Shown here piece after piece: positions 1-9,500 of a stretch of DNA of 64,000 nt; positions within the stretch are counted from its first letter, which is position 1, and each line of letters opens with the position of its first letter. The translations under genes were made by a program, and so were the position numbers. A model generated the notes under the pieces. That model saw only the letters and a list, made by a program, of their open reading frames with translations. It ran no database searches and had not been told where the DNA came from. The stretch comes from CALMEC01 sp964628685. Its GTDB lineage: Bacteria; Actinomycetota; Thermoleophilia; Miltoncostaeales; Miltoncostaeaceae. Location: positions 186,001 to 250,000 of the forward strand of contig CAZVNM010000004.1 in the NCBI GenBank assembly GCA_964628685.1, in the 5' to 3' direction.

Positions 1-2
1 GC

Positions 3-1019
3 CTGCAACGGCTGATGGACGAGGACGCCGTGGTGGGCGTCACGTCCAACCCCACGATCTTCCAGAAGGCCATGGCCGAAGGGGCGGCCTACGACGACCA
101 GATGCGCGAGGTGCTCCAGGAGACGGATGATCCCAAGGAGGTCTTCCTCCGGTTGGCCGTGAAGGACATCGCGGACGCATGCGCGATCCTGCGTCCGGTC
201 TGGGACCGCACCGAGGGCCGCGACGGGTATGTCTCGATCGAGGTCCACCCCGGCCTCGCCGGCGAGAGCCAGGCGACGATCGACGAGGCCATGCGACTGC
301 ACGCCGAGGTCGACACGCCGAACGTCCTCGTCAAGATCCCGGCCACCAGGGCGGGCCTGGTCGCGATCGAGGAGGTCATCGCCCGCGGGAAGTCGGTCAA
401 CGTCACCCTCATCTTCTCGCTGCAGCGCTACCGCGAGGTCGCCGAGGCCTACATCGCGGGGCTCGAGCGGCTGGTGGAGGACGGCGGCGATCCGTCCACC
501 GTGCACAGCGTCGCGAGCTTCTTCGTCTCACGCGTGGACAGCGAGACCGACAAACGCCTGGATGCGATCGGCGGTCACGACGACCTGAAGGGGAAGCTGG
601 CCATCGCCAACGCCAAGCTGGCCTACGAGGCCTACGGCGAGATCTTCAGCGGACCGCGCTGGGAGGCGCTCGCCGAGCGGGGCGCCACACCGCAGCGGTG
701 CCTGTGGGCGTCCACCTCGACCAAGAACCCGGAGTACCCGGACACGCTCTACGTGACGAGCCTCATCGGCCCCGACACGGTCAACACGATGCCCGAGGAG
801 ACCATCGAGGCCTTCCAGGACCACGGTGAGCCCGTCGCGGACACGCTCACCGCCGGGCTGGACGAGGCGCATGCGCTCTTCCGGAAGCTGAAGGCGGCGG
901 GCGTCGACTACGACGACGTCACCGAGACGCTCGAGGTGGAGGGCGTCCAGAAGTTCGAGCAGTCATTCGACGACCTCATCGCGGGGATCGTGGAGCGGAT
1001 GCAGACCGTCCGCGCATGA
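3..1019 (+). CDS. tal: Transaldolase, 5'-truncated by window edge
   Basis: Transaldolase of the non-oxidative pentose phosphate pathway, transferring a dihydroxyacetone unit from sedoheptulose-7-phosphate to glyceraldehyde-3-phosphate in the cytoplasm. The reading frame is open to the left edge; visible residues begin LQRLMDEDAVVGVTSNPTIF, the family's N-terminal signature, so only about 20-25 residues are missing. The Schiff-base lysine lies in NVLVKIPAT, and the motif ASTSTKNPEYPDTLYVTSLI is typical of the long actinobacterial/cyanobacterial type. The stop codon overlaps the next start as ATGA, so the downstream hydrolase is translationally coupled. Confidence 0.95.
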   Translation: MQRLMDEDAVVGVTSNPTIFQKAMAEGAAYDDQMREVLQETDDPKEVFLRLAVKDIADACAILRPVWDRTEGRDGYVSIEVHPGLAGESQATIDEAMRLHAEVDTPNVLVKIPATRAGLVAIEEVIARGKSVNVTLIFSLQRYREVAEAYIAGLERLVEDGGDPSTVHSVASFFVSRVDSETDKRLDAIGGHDDLKGKLAIANAKLAYEAYGEIFSGPRWEALAERGATPQRCLWASTSTKNPEYPDTLYVTSLIGPDTVNTMPEETIEAFQDHGEPVADTLTAGLDEAHALFRKLKAAGVDYDDVTETLEVEGVQKFEQSFDDLIAGIVERMQTVRA

Positions 1020-1696
1020 GCGAACCCGAACGCACCACGATCTACTCGGCCGACGGCACACCCCTCATCGCCGACCTCGCGTGGGTGGACGAGGGGCTGC
1101 CCGGCATCGCCGTCGTCCACGGCCTGGACAGCACGCGGGTGAACCACCGTGACTTCATGGAGCGGCTGAACGAGGCCGGCATGAACGCGGTGGCGGTCGA
1201 CCTGCGCGGTCACGGCGAGAGCGAGGGGCGGGTCGGTCCGGGCCTGGTTGACGACGTCCTGGCCGCGCTCGATCTGTTGGCCGAGCGCGGCGCCGGCCCC
1301 CTCGGCCTGCGCGGCTCGTCCATGGGCGGTCTCCTGGCACTGCACGCCGCGGCCCACCATCCCAGCGTGCGCGCGGTGGTGGCGATCTGCCCCGCCAACC
1401 ACGTGGCCCTCGCCGACCGGCGACCGGATCTGGAGTGCGCACGCCAGATGGATCCGCAGCCGATCGTCGCCGGAGACGACGGCATCGCCCGCGGGTACTG
1501 GCATGCCCGCGGCGACGAGGTCATCCCGTGGGAGTGGTCGTCGACGCTGTACGAGGCCTCGAGCGAACCGCGCAGCCTGCACCTCATCGACGGCGGCGAC
1601 CACCGCTCCCTGCAGCACGACCCCGCGGTGCAGGCGGACACGGTGGCCTTCCTGACCGAGCACCTCGACATGCATGACCGGACCGCCACGGTCTGA
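1016..1696 (+). CDS. Alpha/beta-fold hydrolase (dienelactone hydrolase/lysophospholipase type)
   Basis: Cytoplasmic alpha/beta hydrolase of 226 residues, no signal peptide. Nucleophile elbow is GSSMGG with Ser about residue 102; the oxyanion HGLDS lies near residue 36, DLRGHGES near 62-69, and the likely catalytic His is in GGDHRSL near the C terminus. It starts inside the transaldolase stop (ATGA), so both are probably one operon. Substrate cannot be told from sequence; a small ester or thioester is likely. It ends three bases before the convergent helicase gene. Confidence 0.85.
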   Translation: MSEPERTTIYSADGTPLIADLAWVDEGLPGIAVVHGLDSTRVNHRDFMERLNEAGMNAVAVDLRGHGESEGRVGPGLVDDVLAALDLLAERGAGPLGLRGSSMGGLLALHAAAHHPSVRAVVAICPANHVALADRRPDLECARQMDPQPIVAGDDGIARGYWHARGDEVIPWEWSSTLYEASSEPRSLHLIDGGDHRSLQHDPAVQADTVAFLTEHLDMHDRTATV

Positions 1697-1699
1697 CGG

Positions 1700-3715
1700 T
1701 CAACCGGTCCCGGACGGGTCGCCCGCATCCCGACGCGGCTGCGGATGGGTGAAGACCCCTGTGAGGAACCCGGGCAGGGGTCGCGTGGTCATCACCACCA
1801 GCATCCGCCCGGCGCGGGTCATCGCCATGTAGAGACGCCGCGCGTCATCCTCGACGTCCTGTGACGTGCCGTCCTCGATGGCCCCCAGCAGACGTTCGAC
1901 GCCCAGCAGGAAGACGACCGGGGCCTCGAGCCCCGTGGCGGTCGCCAGGTTCGCCAAGCGCAGCCGGTCGGCACCGTCACCGGCCGGAGGTGTGCGCTTC
2001 TGGTCGGGGTGGTTGAACCACCAGACGCGTGGGTCGCCGAACCGCGCCCGAAGCCGCGCATGGAGAAGATCCCGCGGCACCCCATCGCCGTACACCACGA
2101 GCACGTCCGCGAGCGACACATCACCGCCACCGCCGACGAGCGCGTCCAGCTCGTTCAGCAGGCGATCGACGGCGTCCTGTGGCGCGGCGACCATCGCGAG
2201 GATCGGCGGTGTGCCCGGCTCCATGTCGCTCATGTCCGGCACGAGGAAGTCCTCGGGATCCTCGGGACCGCAGCGGGCGAGCACGTGGTTGGCGGCGGTC
2301 AGGATCGCCCGGGTCGTGCGGTACGAGCGGCGCAGGCGGCGCGTGCGTCCCGTCACCTCCAGGCCCACGCTGCGCCAGCTGAGGCGGCGCTTCATGAACC
2401 CCTGGTTCGGATCCGCACACACGAACAGACTGCCGGTCGGACGAAGCGCCAGACGCACCGCCTGGAACCACGATGGTGCGAAGAACTGTGCCTCGTCGAT
2501 GACGGCGTGGTCGAACCGCTCGAGGGCACCGTGATCCGACGCGAGACAGATGTCGCGGGCGAGCGCGCTCCACGCCACGTGCTCCCGACGGTCCAGGTCC
2601 TGGTTCACCTTCTGGAGCAGACGCCACACGTCGGCCCGCGCATCACCGCGCAGCGCGAACCCGCGGCCGGTGCGCGACGCGGCGACGTAGGCGTCCAGGT
2701 CGGTGATGAGCGAGTCGTTCAGGAAGTCCAGCTCCTCGCGCAGCAGCTCGGTGGGGAGCGTGATGCGCGGGACGAGCGGACGGTGGCGTTCGATCACCCG
2801 TTCGACGAGTCGCGGCCCAGCGATCACGAGCCGGCGGTCGTGAAGGTTGCGCCATTGCGCATGCGCCCATTGGTGGAACGTGCTGATCAGGAGGTTCCGG
2901 CGAAGTCCACCGTCCGTCTGGCGCACGCGGGCGATAATGTCGGCGACGATCGGCGTGTTGTAGATCAGCACCCGCACGCGCTGGTCCGGGAAGTGCCGGG
3001 CAAGGAGGCGGGCGCGCGCCAGGGCGATGAGGGTCTTGCCGCTCCCGGCCACGCCGTTCACGAGGCGGATGGCGAGGTCCGACGACACCCGCATCCCCTC
3101 CTCCGTGGGCTCGAGGTCAAGGCGGACGGCCGCCTCCTGCCGCACGTCCAGGAAGAACGGTCCGAGGGAGGCCGAGTTGTCCCGCGCGAACGCGCGCCGG
3201 GTGGTCCAGGACGGTGGGATCTCGGTCTCCGGGAAGTACCGGCGCATGATCTCGGTCTCCACCGCCGCGTCGACTGGAACGAGCTGGTCCGGGATGACCG
3301 ACGCGGCGAAATCGAGCACCGAGTCGCGGGCGATGAACGTCACCCCCAACCGGTCGGCGTACCCGGCCGCGAGCGTGCGAACCTCCTCGGGGCTGCACCG
3401 CCACATCACGATCATCCGCCCCAGGCGCACCCCGGACGCCGGAGCCGCCATAAGCCGATCAAGTTGGGCGTCGAGTGCCGTCCGAGCCGGAGTCGGCACG
3501 AGCCGTTCGGCCACCACCTCGTCCGCCCGGGCATCGCACACGCACACCATGAGCCATCCCAGTCGCGGGTGGTGGACGACGAGGTCCGGCGTCCAGTCGC
3601 CGCGCGGGAGCGGTGTGCGCACGACGAACGCGTCGTCCAGGGCACCGAGCGCACGTCGCAGGCGGATGCCCTGGGCGTCCACCGCCGGTGAACGCTCGGG
3701 GATGAACGTCGCCAT
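1700..3715 (-). CDS. Superfamily 1 (UvrD/Rep-like) helicase with nuclease-like N-terminal domain
   Basis: 671-residue SF1 helicase. Residues 1-170 look like a NERD/restriction-endonuclease-like domain (PDLVVHHPRLGWLMVCVCDAR), though this is only a resemblance. Walker A is GVAGSGKT near residue 221-228, motif II VIDEAQFF near 405, motif VI RRLYMAMTRAGRMLVV near 640. It follows the other helicase by three bases (TAG-TAC-ATG), so the two are co-translated. Related NERD-SF1 proteins act in DNA repair or anti-plasmid/phage processes; the exact role here is unknown. Confidence 0.85.
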   Translation of the reverse strand: MATFIPERSPAVDAQGIRLRRALGALDDAFVVRTPLPRGDWTPDLVVHHPRLGWLMVCVCDARADEVVAERLVPTPARTALDAQLDRLMAAPASGVRLGRMIVMWRCSPEEVRTLAAGYADRLGVTFIARDSVLDFAASVIPDQLVPVDAAVETEIMRRYFPETEIPPSWTTRRAFARDNSASLGPFFLDVRQEAAVRLDLEPTEEGMRVSSDLAIRLVNGVAGSGKTLIALARARLLARHFPDQRVRVLIYNTPIVADIIARVRQTDGGLRRNLLISTFHQWAHAQWRNLHDRRLVIAGPRLVERVIERHRPLVPRITLPTELLREELDFLNDSLITDLDAYVAASRTGRGFALRGDARADVWRLLQKVNQDLDRREHVAWSALARDICLASDHGALERFDHAVIDEAQFFAPSWFQAVRLALRPTGSLFVCADPNQGFMKRRLSWRSVGLEVTGRTRRLRRSYRTTRAILTAANHVLARCGPEDPEDFLVPDMSDMEPGTPPILAMVAAPQDAVDRLLNELDALVGGGGDVSLADVLVVYGDGVPRDLLHARLRARFGDPRVWWFNHPDQKRTPPAGDGADRLRLANLATATGLEAPVVFLLGVERLLGAIEDGTSQDVEDDARRLYMAMTRAGRMLVVMTTRPLPGFLTGVFTHPQPRRDAGDPSGTG

Positions 3716-3718
3716 GTA

Positions 3719-5488
3719 CTACGCACGCACCGTGTGGCAGTGGGCGATGAGGTCGCGGTAGCGGTCGATCCAGTGCGCGATCGTGGGGTGGGTGGTGAGC
3801 GGCAGCCGGTCGGCGGTCGGTCCGATCACGATCAGCTTGGTCCGTGCCCGGGTGATCGCCACGTTCAGCCGCTGGGGCTGGAAGAAGAAGCCGGCGACGG
3901 CGGAGAGGAACGCCGTATCACCGGTCGTGAGCGACAGGATGACGAGCTCGCGCTCCTGTCCCTGCATCCGCTCCACGGTGTCTGCCACCACCCGACGCGC
4001 GTCCCGACGCCCGAGTCGCCCCGCCAGGGCGGCCCGGATGGCGCGGCCCTGCAGACGGTAGGGCGACACGACGCCGATCTCCCCGGGGTCGAGTCCTCCC
4101 GCGACTGCGGCGGCGCACAGGTCGGCGACGAGACTCGCCTCGGCGGGGCTGCGGGCCCGGGCGTCCGGATCGCACACCGGGATGAACACGACCGGATGCG
4201 CACCGTTCAACGCGCCGGGCGGCCCCGCCGGCACCGGATCGAGCCGCAGCCTCCGGTCGCGGTTGGGGCCGTCCGCCTGGAGCACGCCGCCGTAGAACGC
4301 GTCGCTCGGCCAGCGGGTCAGCCAGCGGTTCATGCGGTAGGTGCGCTCGAGCATCACGGTGTGCGCTGCGGTGTGCGCGGTCAGGTGCGCGACGATCGAG
4401 TGGCGCTCGGCGTCCAGCACCGAGCGCGATCGCAGCACCGGCGGCAGCTGTGCCGGGTCACCGATGAAGACGAAGCGGTCGGCGGCGCGCATGGCCATGA
4501 GGGCCAGCAGCACCGTGACCTGGCTGGACTCGTCGAACACGACGGTGTCGAAGCGGTAATCGGCCAGGCGGTGTGTGCAGGTGGCGAACGGCGTGGCCCC
4601 CACCACGTACCCATCGGTGGGACGCGCGTCCCATCCGTCCAGGCCGTCGACGCACGCGATGGCGTCGTCCAGGCCCCGCCGCTGGGTGGCGCGACCCACC
4701 TTGACGACCGGCACGCCGTGACGGTGCACGTGGTTGAGCGCGTTGTTGATCGCCATGTGGGTGTGCGAACTGACGAGCACGCGTTCGCCCCGCTCGACCG
4801 CCAGTCGCGTCACGAGGCCCAACACAAGCGTCTTGCCGGTGCCGGGTGGCCCCTGGATGCACGCCACCTGCCGGGCTCCATGCGCCCAAGCGACCGCCTC
4901 GGCCTGGCTCTCGTCGAGCCCCTCCTCCAGTGCGACCCGCCTGGCGTCGTCCATGTCACGCTCGTCGAAGGTGATCGGCAGACGGCCCGCGAGGAGCGGC
5001 AGCAGCACCTCACGCCCGTGGACGGAGGTGGCGATGTCGCGAAGCGCCCGTTCGTAGAAGGCGGTCAGGTCGAGGTCGTCGGGGTCGGCGTAGCAGCCGG
5101 CGTCCCCGACAGCGTCCGGCACCGACGCGAGCCCGTGCCCGCGAAGGAGCCAGCGGTCGTCCTCCTCCATCTCGAACGCCAGCTGCTCACTGAGCGGATC
5201 GGCGACCGACCCACGGTGCAGGAACAGCCGGTCTCCCTCACGGAATCGGGACTCGCCGTCGTCCGGGTACGCCCAGACGGTGTCGGACTCCGGTCCCGCC
5301 GCCACCCGCACGAAACCCTGGGTGATCCCGCGTCGCAAACGTTCGGTGAGCGGCCGATCCCACATCTCGTGTAGGTGACGTCGGGTCGCCTCCCGCTCCT
5401 CGTGCACGAGCCCGTACAGATCCGCCACCAGCGCGTCTCCCGCGGCCCGGTCGGCGCTCCCGCGGGCGGCTGCGGTGCGATCTCCCAT
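3719..5488 (-). CDS. UPF1/DNA2-like SF1 helicase (AAA_11/AAA_12)
   Basis: About 589 residues. Walker A IQGPPGTGKT is followed by SSHTHMAINNAL (motif Ia), FDESSQ (II), FIGDPAQLPPV (III), VVSPYRLQ and the C-terminal ERMQGQERELVILS / RLNVAITRARTKL block, all diagnostic of the UPF1/SMUBP2-like SF1B group that unwinds 5'-3'. An ATG 75 bases further upstream (5563) would touch the divergent glycosylase start, whose promoter needs that DNA, so I chose the internal ATG; the true start is uncertain. First gene of the two-helicase operon. Confidence 0.82.
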   Translation of the reverse strand: MGDRTAAARGSADRAAGDALVADLYGLVHEEREATRRHLHEMWDRPLTERLRRGITQGFVRVAAGPESDTVWAYPDDGESRFREGDRLFLHRGSVADPLSEQLAFEMEEDDRWLLRGHGLASVPDAVGDAGCYADPDDLDLTAFYERALRDIATSVHGREVLLPLLAGRLPITFDERDMDDARRVALEEGLDESQAEAVAWAHGARQVACIQGPPGTGKTLVLGLVTRLAVERGERVLVSSHTHMAINNALNHVHRHGVPVVKVGRATQRRGLDDAIACVDGLDGWDARPTDGYVVGATPFATCTHRLADYRFDTVVFDESSQVTVLLALMAMRAADRFVFIGDPAQLPPVLRSRSVLDAERHSIVAHLTAHTAAHTVMLERTYRMNRWLTRWPSDAFYGGVLQADGPNRDRRLRLDPVPAGPPGALNGAHPVVFIPVCDPDARARSPAEASLVADLCAAAVAGGLDPGEIGVVSPYRLQGRAIRAALAGRLGRRDARRVVADTVERMQGQERELVILSLTTGDTAFLSAVAGFFFQPQRLNVAITRARTKLIVIGPTADRLPLTTHPTIAHWIDRYRDLIAHCHTVRA

Positions 5489-5563
5489 GAGGTCCGATCG
5501 TAGCGCCTCCCGGTTCCACCCCGTACGGAACGGCATCCGGCGGGTGCGGCTACCCTCGACCAC

Positions 5564-6259
5564 ATGTCCGCTCCGACACCCTCATCCCGGCACCCGGACG
5601 CCGTCCTGCGGGTCCTTGAGGACGAGGTCATCGTCTGCCGCACATGTCCGCGCCTCGTCGCGTGGCGCGAGCGGGTGGCGGTCGACAAGCGCGCCGCCTT
5701 CCGGGACGAGGAATACTGGGGCCGTCCCGTTCCGGGCTTCGGCGACCCCGATCCGTGGTGTCTGCTGGTGGGCCTCGCCCCCGCCGCCCACGGCGCCAAC
5801 CGCACGGGCCGGGTCTTCACCGGTGATCGCAGCGCCGACTTCCTGATCGCCGCGCTCCATCGTGCCGGGCTCGCCACCCGACCCACGTCGCGTCACCGTG
5901 ACGACGGGCTGGAGCTCACCGGCTGTCGCATCACGCTGGCGGTACGCTGCGCGCCGCCGGCCAACCGTCCCACCCGTGCCGAGGAGGACGCCTGCCGGCC
6001 GTTTCTGGCACGTGAGATCGCCGCCTGCCGGTCCCTGCGGGTGATCGTGGCGCTGGGCGCGTTCGCCTGGGATGCGCTGGCGCGCACCATGGATCTCCCA
6101 CGGCCCCGGCCGCGCTTCGCGCACGGCGCCGAGATGCGCCTGGCGAACGGCGTCACCGTGCTGGGCTGCTACCACCCGAGCCAGCAGAACACCTTCACCG
6201 GTCGTCTGACCGCCGCGATGATGGACGAGGTGCTGGGGCGGGCGGTGGCCGCCCGCTGA
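5564..6259 (+). CDS. udgB: Uracil-DNA glycosylase family 5 (UdgB)
   Basis: 231-residue Fe-S uracil-DNA glycosylase, excising uracil (and often hypoxanthine or xanthine) from DNA in base excision repair. GLAPAAHGANRTGRVFTGD (about 70-88) is the family-5 active-site block with Ala in place of the catalytic Asp of family 4. Four cysteines for a 4Fe-4S cluster are seen: CRTC near 25-28, C129 and C155. The C-terminal motif CYHPSQQNTFTG is intact. TACCCT ends 7 nt before the ATG, so the transcript is probably leaderless. Confidence 0.92.
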   Translation: MSAPTPSSRHPDAVLRVLEDEVIVCRTCPRLVAWRERVAVDKRAAFRDEEYWGRPVPGFGDPDPWCLLVGLAPAAHGANRTGRVFTGDRSADFLIAALHRAGLATRPTSRHRDDGLELTGCRITLAVRCAPPANRPTRAEEDACRPFLAREIAACRSLRVIVALGAFAWDALARTMDLPRPRPRFAHGAEMRLANGVTVLGCYHPSQQNTFTGRLTAAMMDEVLGRAVAAR

Positions 6260-6274
6260 CCGTCCGACGGGCGG

Positions 6275-7447
6275 TTACATGTAGGGGACGGGGTTCACCG
6301 CGGCGCCGTTGACGCGCACTTCGAAGTGCACGTGCGGTCCGTAGCAGTGCCCGGTGCACCCGACCGAACCGAGGGTCTGGCCGCGTGAGACGCGCTGCCC
6401 GGTGGAGACGTTGACCTGGTTCATGTGCGCGTATGCGGTGGAGAGCGTGCCGTGCGAGACGACCACCAGCTGTCCGTACCCGCCGGTCCACCCGGCCACG
6501 ATGACCGTGCCGTCCGCCGATGCCCCGATGGGTGCGCCGGTGGGTGCACCGATGTCGATGCCCTCGTGCATCCGCCCCCAGCGCGGACCGAACGGGGAGG
6601 TGAGCGGGCCGGCGACCGGCCATGCGAACGTGCCGTTGCCGGAGACCGGCGTCGACGACGGGAGCGACGACTGCCGCGCGCGGATCTGGTTGGCGAGGCG
6701 GATGGAGCGCGCCCGCAGGTTGCGGGCCTCGGCCTCGAGCTCACGCCGGTCGACCCGCACCCGTGAGAGCAGCGTCGAGCGCGCCTGCTTGGCGGCGACC
6801 AGGTTGTTGCGCTCGGCGGTGACGCGGGTGACGGTCACCCGCACCTCGGCCTCCGCCTCGGCCACCCGCTTCTCGGTCTGCCACACCTCGCGGCGCTTGG
6901 CCTGGATCGCGTTGCGCGCGTGGAGCGACGCCCGCGCCCCCGACCGCGTCTCGGTGATAAGGGTCTCGTCGTTGTCGACGGTGCGCTCCAGGTTCTCCTT
7001 GGCGGAGATGGCGGTGCTGAGGCTGCCGGACTGCACCAGGATCTGCACGGTCGACGGGTCGCCCTTGCGGTACTGGCTGGAGAGGCGCTCGGCGAGCGCG
7101 GCCCGATGCGTGCGGAGCTTCTTGACGAGCGCCGTCAGACGCCGCTGCTCGGCATCGATCTCGACGGTCAGCTGCTTGCGCCGATCACGCAGACGTTCCA
7201 GCTCGGCGGTCAGCTCGTTGAGACGCGCCTGGATGGGTGCCAGCCGTGCCTCGACGCCCCTGATCCGCGCGGAGTACTGCGAGATCTGACTCGTGAGCAC
7301 CTGCTCACGGGCGCGTGCCTTGGCGGCCTGCGATTCGACCTGGGGGAGGCTGCGCGCCGCCTCGGACCGATCCGAGTGCGCCACCGAGAACCCGAGGGTG
7401 ATCACGGAGGCTGAGGCGAGCGCCAGCGCGGCTCGACGAACGTTCAC
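6275..7447 (-). CDS. Secreted coiled-coil M23 peptidase (EnvC/NlpD-like)
   Basis: GTG-started 390-residue exported protein. Residues 1-30 form a signal peptide ending in an Ala-rich stretch. Residues about 35-265 are a long heptad-type coiled coil (ERLRDRRKQLTVEIDAEQRR). The C-terminal 110 residues are a LytM/M23 domain with Zn ligands HEGIDIG and GPHVHFEV plus YAHM, so it should be an active glycyl or DAP cross-link endopeptidase of peptidoglycan. Layout matches cell-separation hydrolases. Sits beside a second M23 gene on the same strand. Confidence 0.9.
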   Translation of the reverse strand: MNVRRAALALASASVITLGFSVAHSDRSEAARSLPQVESQAAKARAREQVLTSQISQYSARIRGVEARLAPIQARLNELTAELERLRDRRKQLTVEIDAEQRRLTALVKKLRTHRAALAERLSSQYRKGDPSTVQILVQSGSLSTAISAKENLERTVDNDETLITETRSGARASLHARNAIQAKRREVWQTEKRVAEAEAEVRVTVTRVTAERNNLVAAKQARSTLLSRVRVDRRELEAEARNLRARSIRLANQIRARQSSLPSSTPVSGNGTFAWPVAGPLTSPFGPRWGRMHEGIDIGAPTGAPIGASADGTVIVAGWTGGYGQLVVVSHGTLSTAYAHMNQVNVSTGQRVSRGQTLGSVGCTGHCYGPHVHFEVRVNGAAVNPVPYM

Positions 7448-7518
7448 GCTGCTGAGTTCTGAGCGACCGGCCGTCTCCCTGCCCCGCCGATTGCAGGGTC
7501 AGGGGACGACGTGCAATG

Positions 7519-8484
7519 TCACTTGCGGATCGGCGGCTCGGGGTCGACGGCGAGGAGGTCCGTGTACGGGTTGATCGTCGTCCAGTCCGCACGACGGATC
7601 TCGAAGTGCAGGTGGTCGGCGCCGTAACGGGCGTCACCGGTGTTGCCCACCGTCGCGATGTCCTGGCCGGCGGTCACGCGGGTGCCGACGTTGATCTCCG
7701 GGTTGATCGTGTTCAGGTGCGCGTAGTAGAACTGGTTGCCGGCCGCGTCCTTGGTCCACAGGTAGACGCCGCCCAGCCCGCTCTCGACGCGGTTGACGCG
7801 GAAGACCGTTCCCGTCGCGACCGCGCGGACCGGCGTGCCCTTGGCGGCCATGACATTGGTGCCCTGGTGACCACCGCGACCGCGCGGAGCGCCGTAGTCG
7901 TTGAAGTACGTGTGCCTGCCGGCGACCGGGAAGGCCTTGAGGTAGACAGCGTTCGCGGCGTTGGGACCGGCGATCGGGTAGGTGCCGGTCACGGGTGCGG
8001 GCGTCGGCGCCTGCGCACCGCTCTGCGGGACGCGGACGTTGTACCCCAGCTTGCGGACGACGCCGACGGTCACGATGCCGTTGGGCCGCTTGAACCGCCA
8101 CCGCTTCTGCAGCCGCATGACCGCACGACGGGTCTGCGGGCCGAACTCACCGTCGATCGACACGCCGAGCCCCCTGCGGTACAGCAGGATCTGGAGCGTC
8201 TTCACGTCGGAGCCGACCATGCCCTGGCGCAGGTTGCGCGAACCGAGGATGCGGGCCCAGTCGGCCGACGTGCCGACCGTGGGCGGCGTCTCGACCGTGG
8301 CCGGCGCGGGGGTGGCCGGTGCCGTGGTGGTGGGCGCCGTGGTGACGGGCGCCGTGGTCGTCGTCTGGGATGTCGCGGTTGAGGCGAACAGCGCCGACGA
8401 GGCGACTGCGATGGAGGCGATCATCGCCCGCTTCACGCGGCGGGCGGGGACTGCGGCGAGGACATCGCGCGGTCGATCGTTCAA
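7519..8484 (-). CDS. Secreted peptidoglycan-binding M23 peptidase
   Basis: About 321 residues from a TTG start chosen because AAGGAG lies 9 nt upstream and it leads straight into a signal peptide (RRVKRAMIASIAVASSALFA). A Thr/Pro-rich linker follows, then a PG_binding_1 domain (VKTLQILLYRRGLGVSIDGE) and a C-terminal M23 domain with HQGTNVMA, YYAHLNTI and DHLHFEIR. His/Asp Zn ligands are present (in the first motif the usual Asp is Asn). Likely cell-wall remodelling. The frame stays open 240 bases further upstream, but without ribosome site. Confidence 0.85.
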   Translation of the reverse strand: MNDRPRDVLAAVPARRVKRAMIASIAVASSALFASTATSQTTTTAPVTTAPTTTAPATPAPATVETPPTVGTSADWARILGSRNLRQGMVGSDVKTLQILLYRRGLGVSIDGEFGPQTRRAVMRLQKRWRFKRPNGIVTVGVVRKLGYNVRVPQSGAQAPTPAPVTGTYPIAGPNAANAVYLKAFPVAGRHTYFNDYGAPRGRGGHQGTNVMAAKGTPVRAVATGTVFRVNRVESGLGGVYLWTKDAAGNQFYYAHLNTINPEINVGTRVTAGQDIATVGNTGDARYGADHLHFEIRRADWTTINPYTDLLAVDPEPPIRK

Positions 8485-8825
8485 AATCCGGGGCTCCTTT
8501 TTCGCCGCGGGCCGGATTGCCCTTGGCTGTAAGTCGACCTTCGCGTGGAGATGTTTGCGAAGGGCGCTCCTGGGGAAGCGTGGAACGGCGGGCACTTTCT
8601 CACCCAAACCGAACTTGGTCAAGCCTTTACGTTTGGCCTGGTGACTGGGTGCGTGCACGGGTTCGTGTTCGTGCTTGGGTGGTAATCGACCTGCAAACGC
8701 CGGAACTTGAGCGGTCGGCGGCAATCATCCGGTGGGACGTTCGTCCTGCACGCACGCGTCTCACATGGTGGGACGACGGTATGGATTCGGCATGAATAGC
8801 GTGAAGTTCACCACGCACGACGGTG
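8485..8825 (-). promoter_or_regulatory. Gene-free leader/promoter region of the M23 peptidase
   Basis: No convincing gene on either strand. Read toward the peptidase it holds TTGACC (about 8622-8627) with a weak GAAAGT 17 bases on, then a perfect 7-bp stem CCTTCGC/GCGAAGG with a 12-nt loop about 65 nt before the start, then AAAAAGGAG. A structured 5' leader is possible. I looked for the c-di-AMP (ydaO) riboswitch common before such genes and did not find its conserved blocks. Confidence 0.35.
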
Positions 8826-9500
8826 TCACCCGCTGCTCACCACCGAGGCGAGCCCGTTGATCACGACGCCGATGATGGCGACGCCGAAGACGTACGAGAG
8901 CAGGACGTGGCGCAGGACGAGACGACGCATCGACGCGGTGGTGATGGTCGTGTCGCTCACCTGGAAGGTCATGCCCAGGGTGAACGACAGATACGCAAAG
9001 TCGAGGTATGCGGGCTCCGGAGTGCCGGGGAAGTCGATGCCTCCCCCCTGCTCGTGGAACCGTCGCGCGTAATGCAGCGTGTACTCCAGGTGCACGACCG
9101 CCCAGGAGGCCGCCACGGCCGCGGCGCCGAGTCCCGCGAAGGCGAGCGCACCCGCTCCGGAGCGACGCGACGACTCCTGCAGGGCGTACCCCACCGCGAT
9201 CAGGCTGACGACCGCCGCCGTCGTGACGATGATCGGGGCGACGATGCGGGTGTCGTCCTCACGGGTGGCCACCGCACGCGTCCGCACCGGGTCCAGTCGC
9301 AGCAGCGGCAGGATCCATCCGGCCACCACCAGCGCGAAGGCCAGCCAACCGGCGAGCACCCGCGCCACGGTGGGCCAGTCCGACGGGACCAGGAGCACGG
9401 CGACCAGGGCCACGACCGCACCGACCACGACGCGCACGGCGGCCGCCCCGGGGTGCCGCGACGCCGGATCAGCGGGCGGGTCCGGTTGCGGCGGGCTCAT
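8826..9500 (-). CDS. DUF1345 integral membrane protein
   Basis: 224 residues with five or six hydrophobic segments. The C-terminal YLDFAYLSFTLGMTFQVSDT and the following LRHVLLSYVFGVAIIG are the DUF1345 signature. Function unknown in the family. Its start overlaps the stop of the ccmI-like gene as ATGA, placing it as the last gene of the cytochrome c maturation operon, though no role in that pathway is established. Confidence 0.9.
   Translation of the reverse strand: MSPPQPDPPADPASRHPGAAAVRVVVGAVVALVAVLLVPSDWPTVARVLAGWLAFALVVAGWILPLLRLDPVRTRAVATREDDTRIVAPIIVTTAAVVSLIAVGYALQESSRRSGAGALAFAGLGAAAVAASWAVVHLEYTLHYARRFHEQGGGIDFPGTPEPAYLDFAYLSFTLGMTFQVSDTTITTASMRRLVLRHVLLSYVFGVAIIGVVINGLASVVSSG

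Noticed and set aside
8485..8825. c-di-AMP (ydaO) riboswitch
   Set aside because: Gene context was suggestive but the conserved GGGGTGAAT-like and GAACC blocks are missing.
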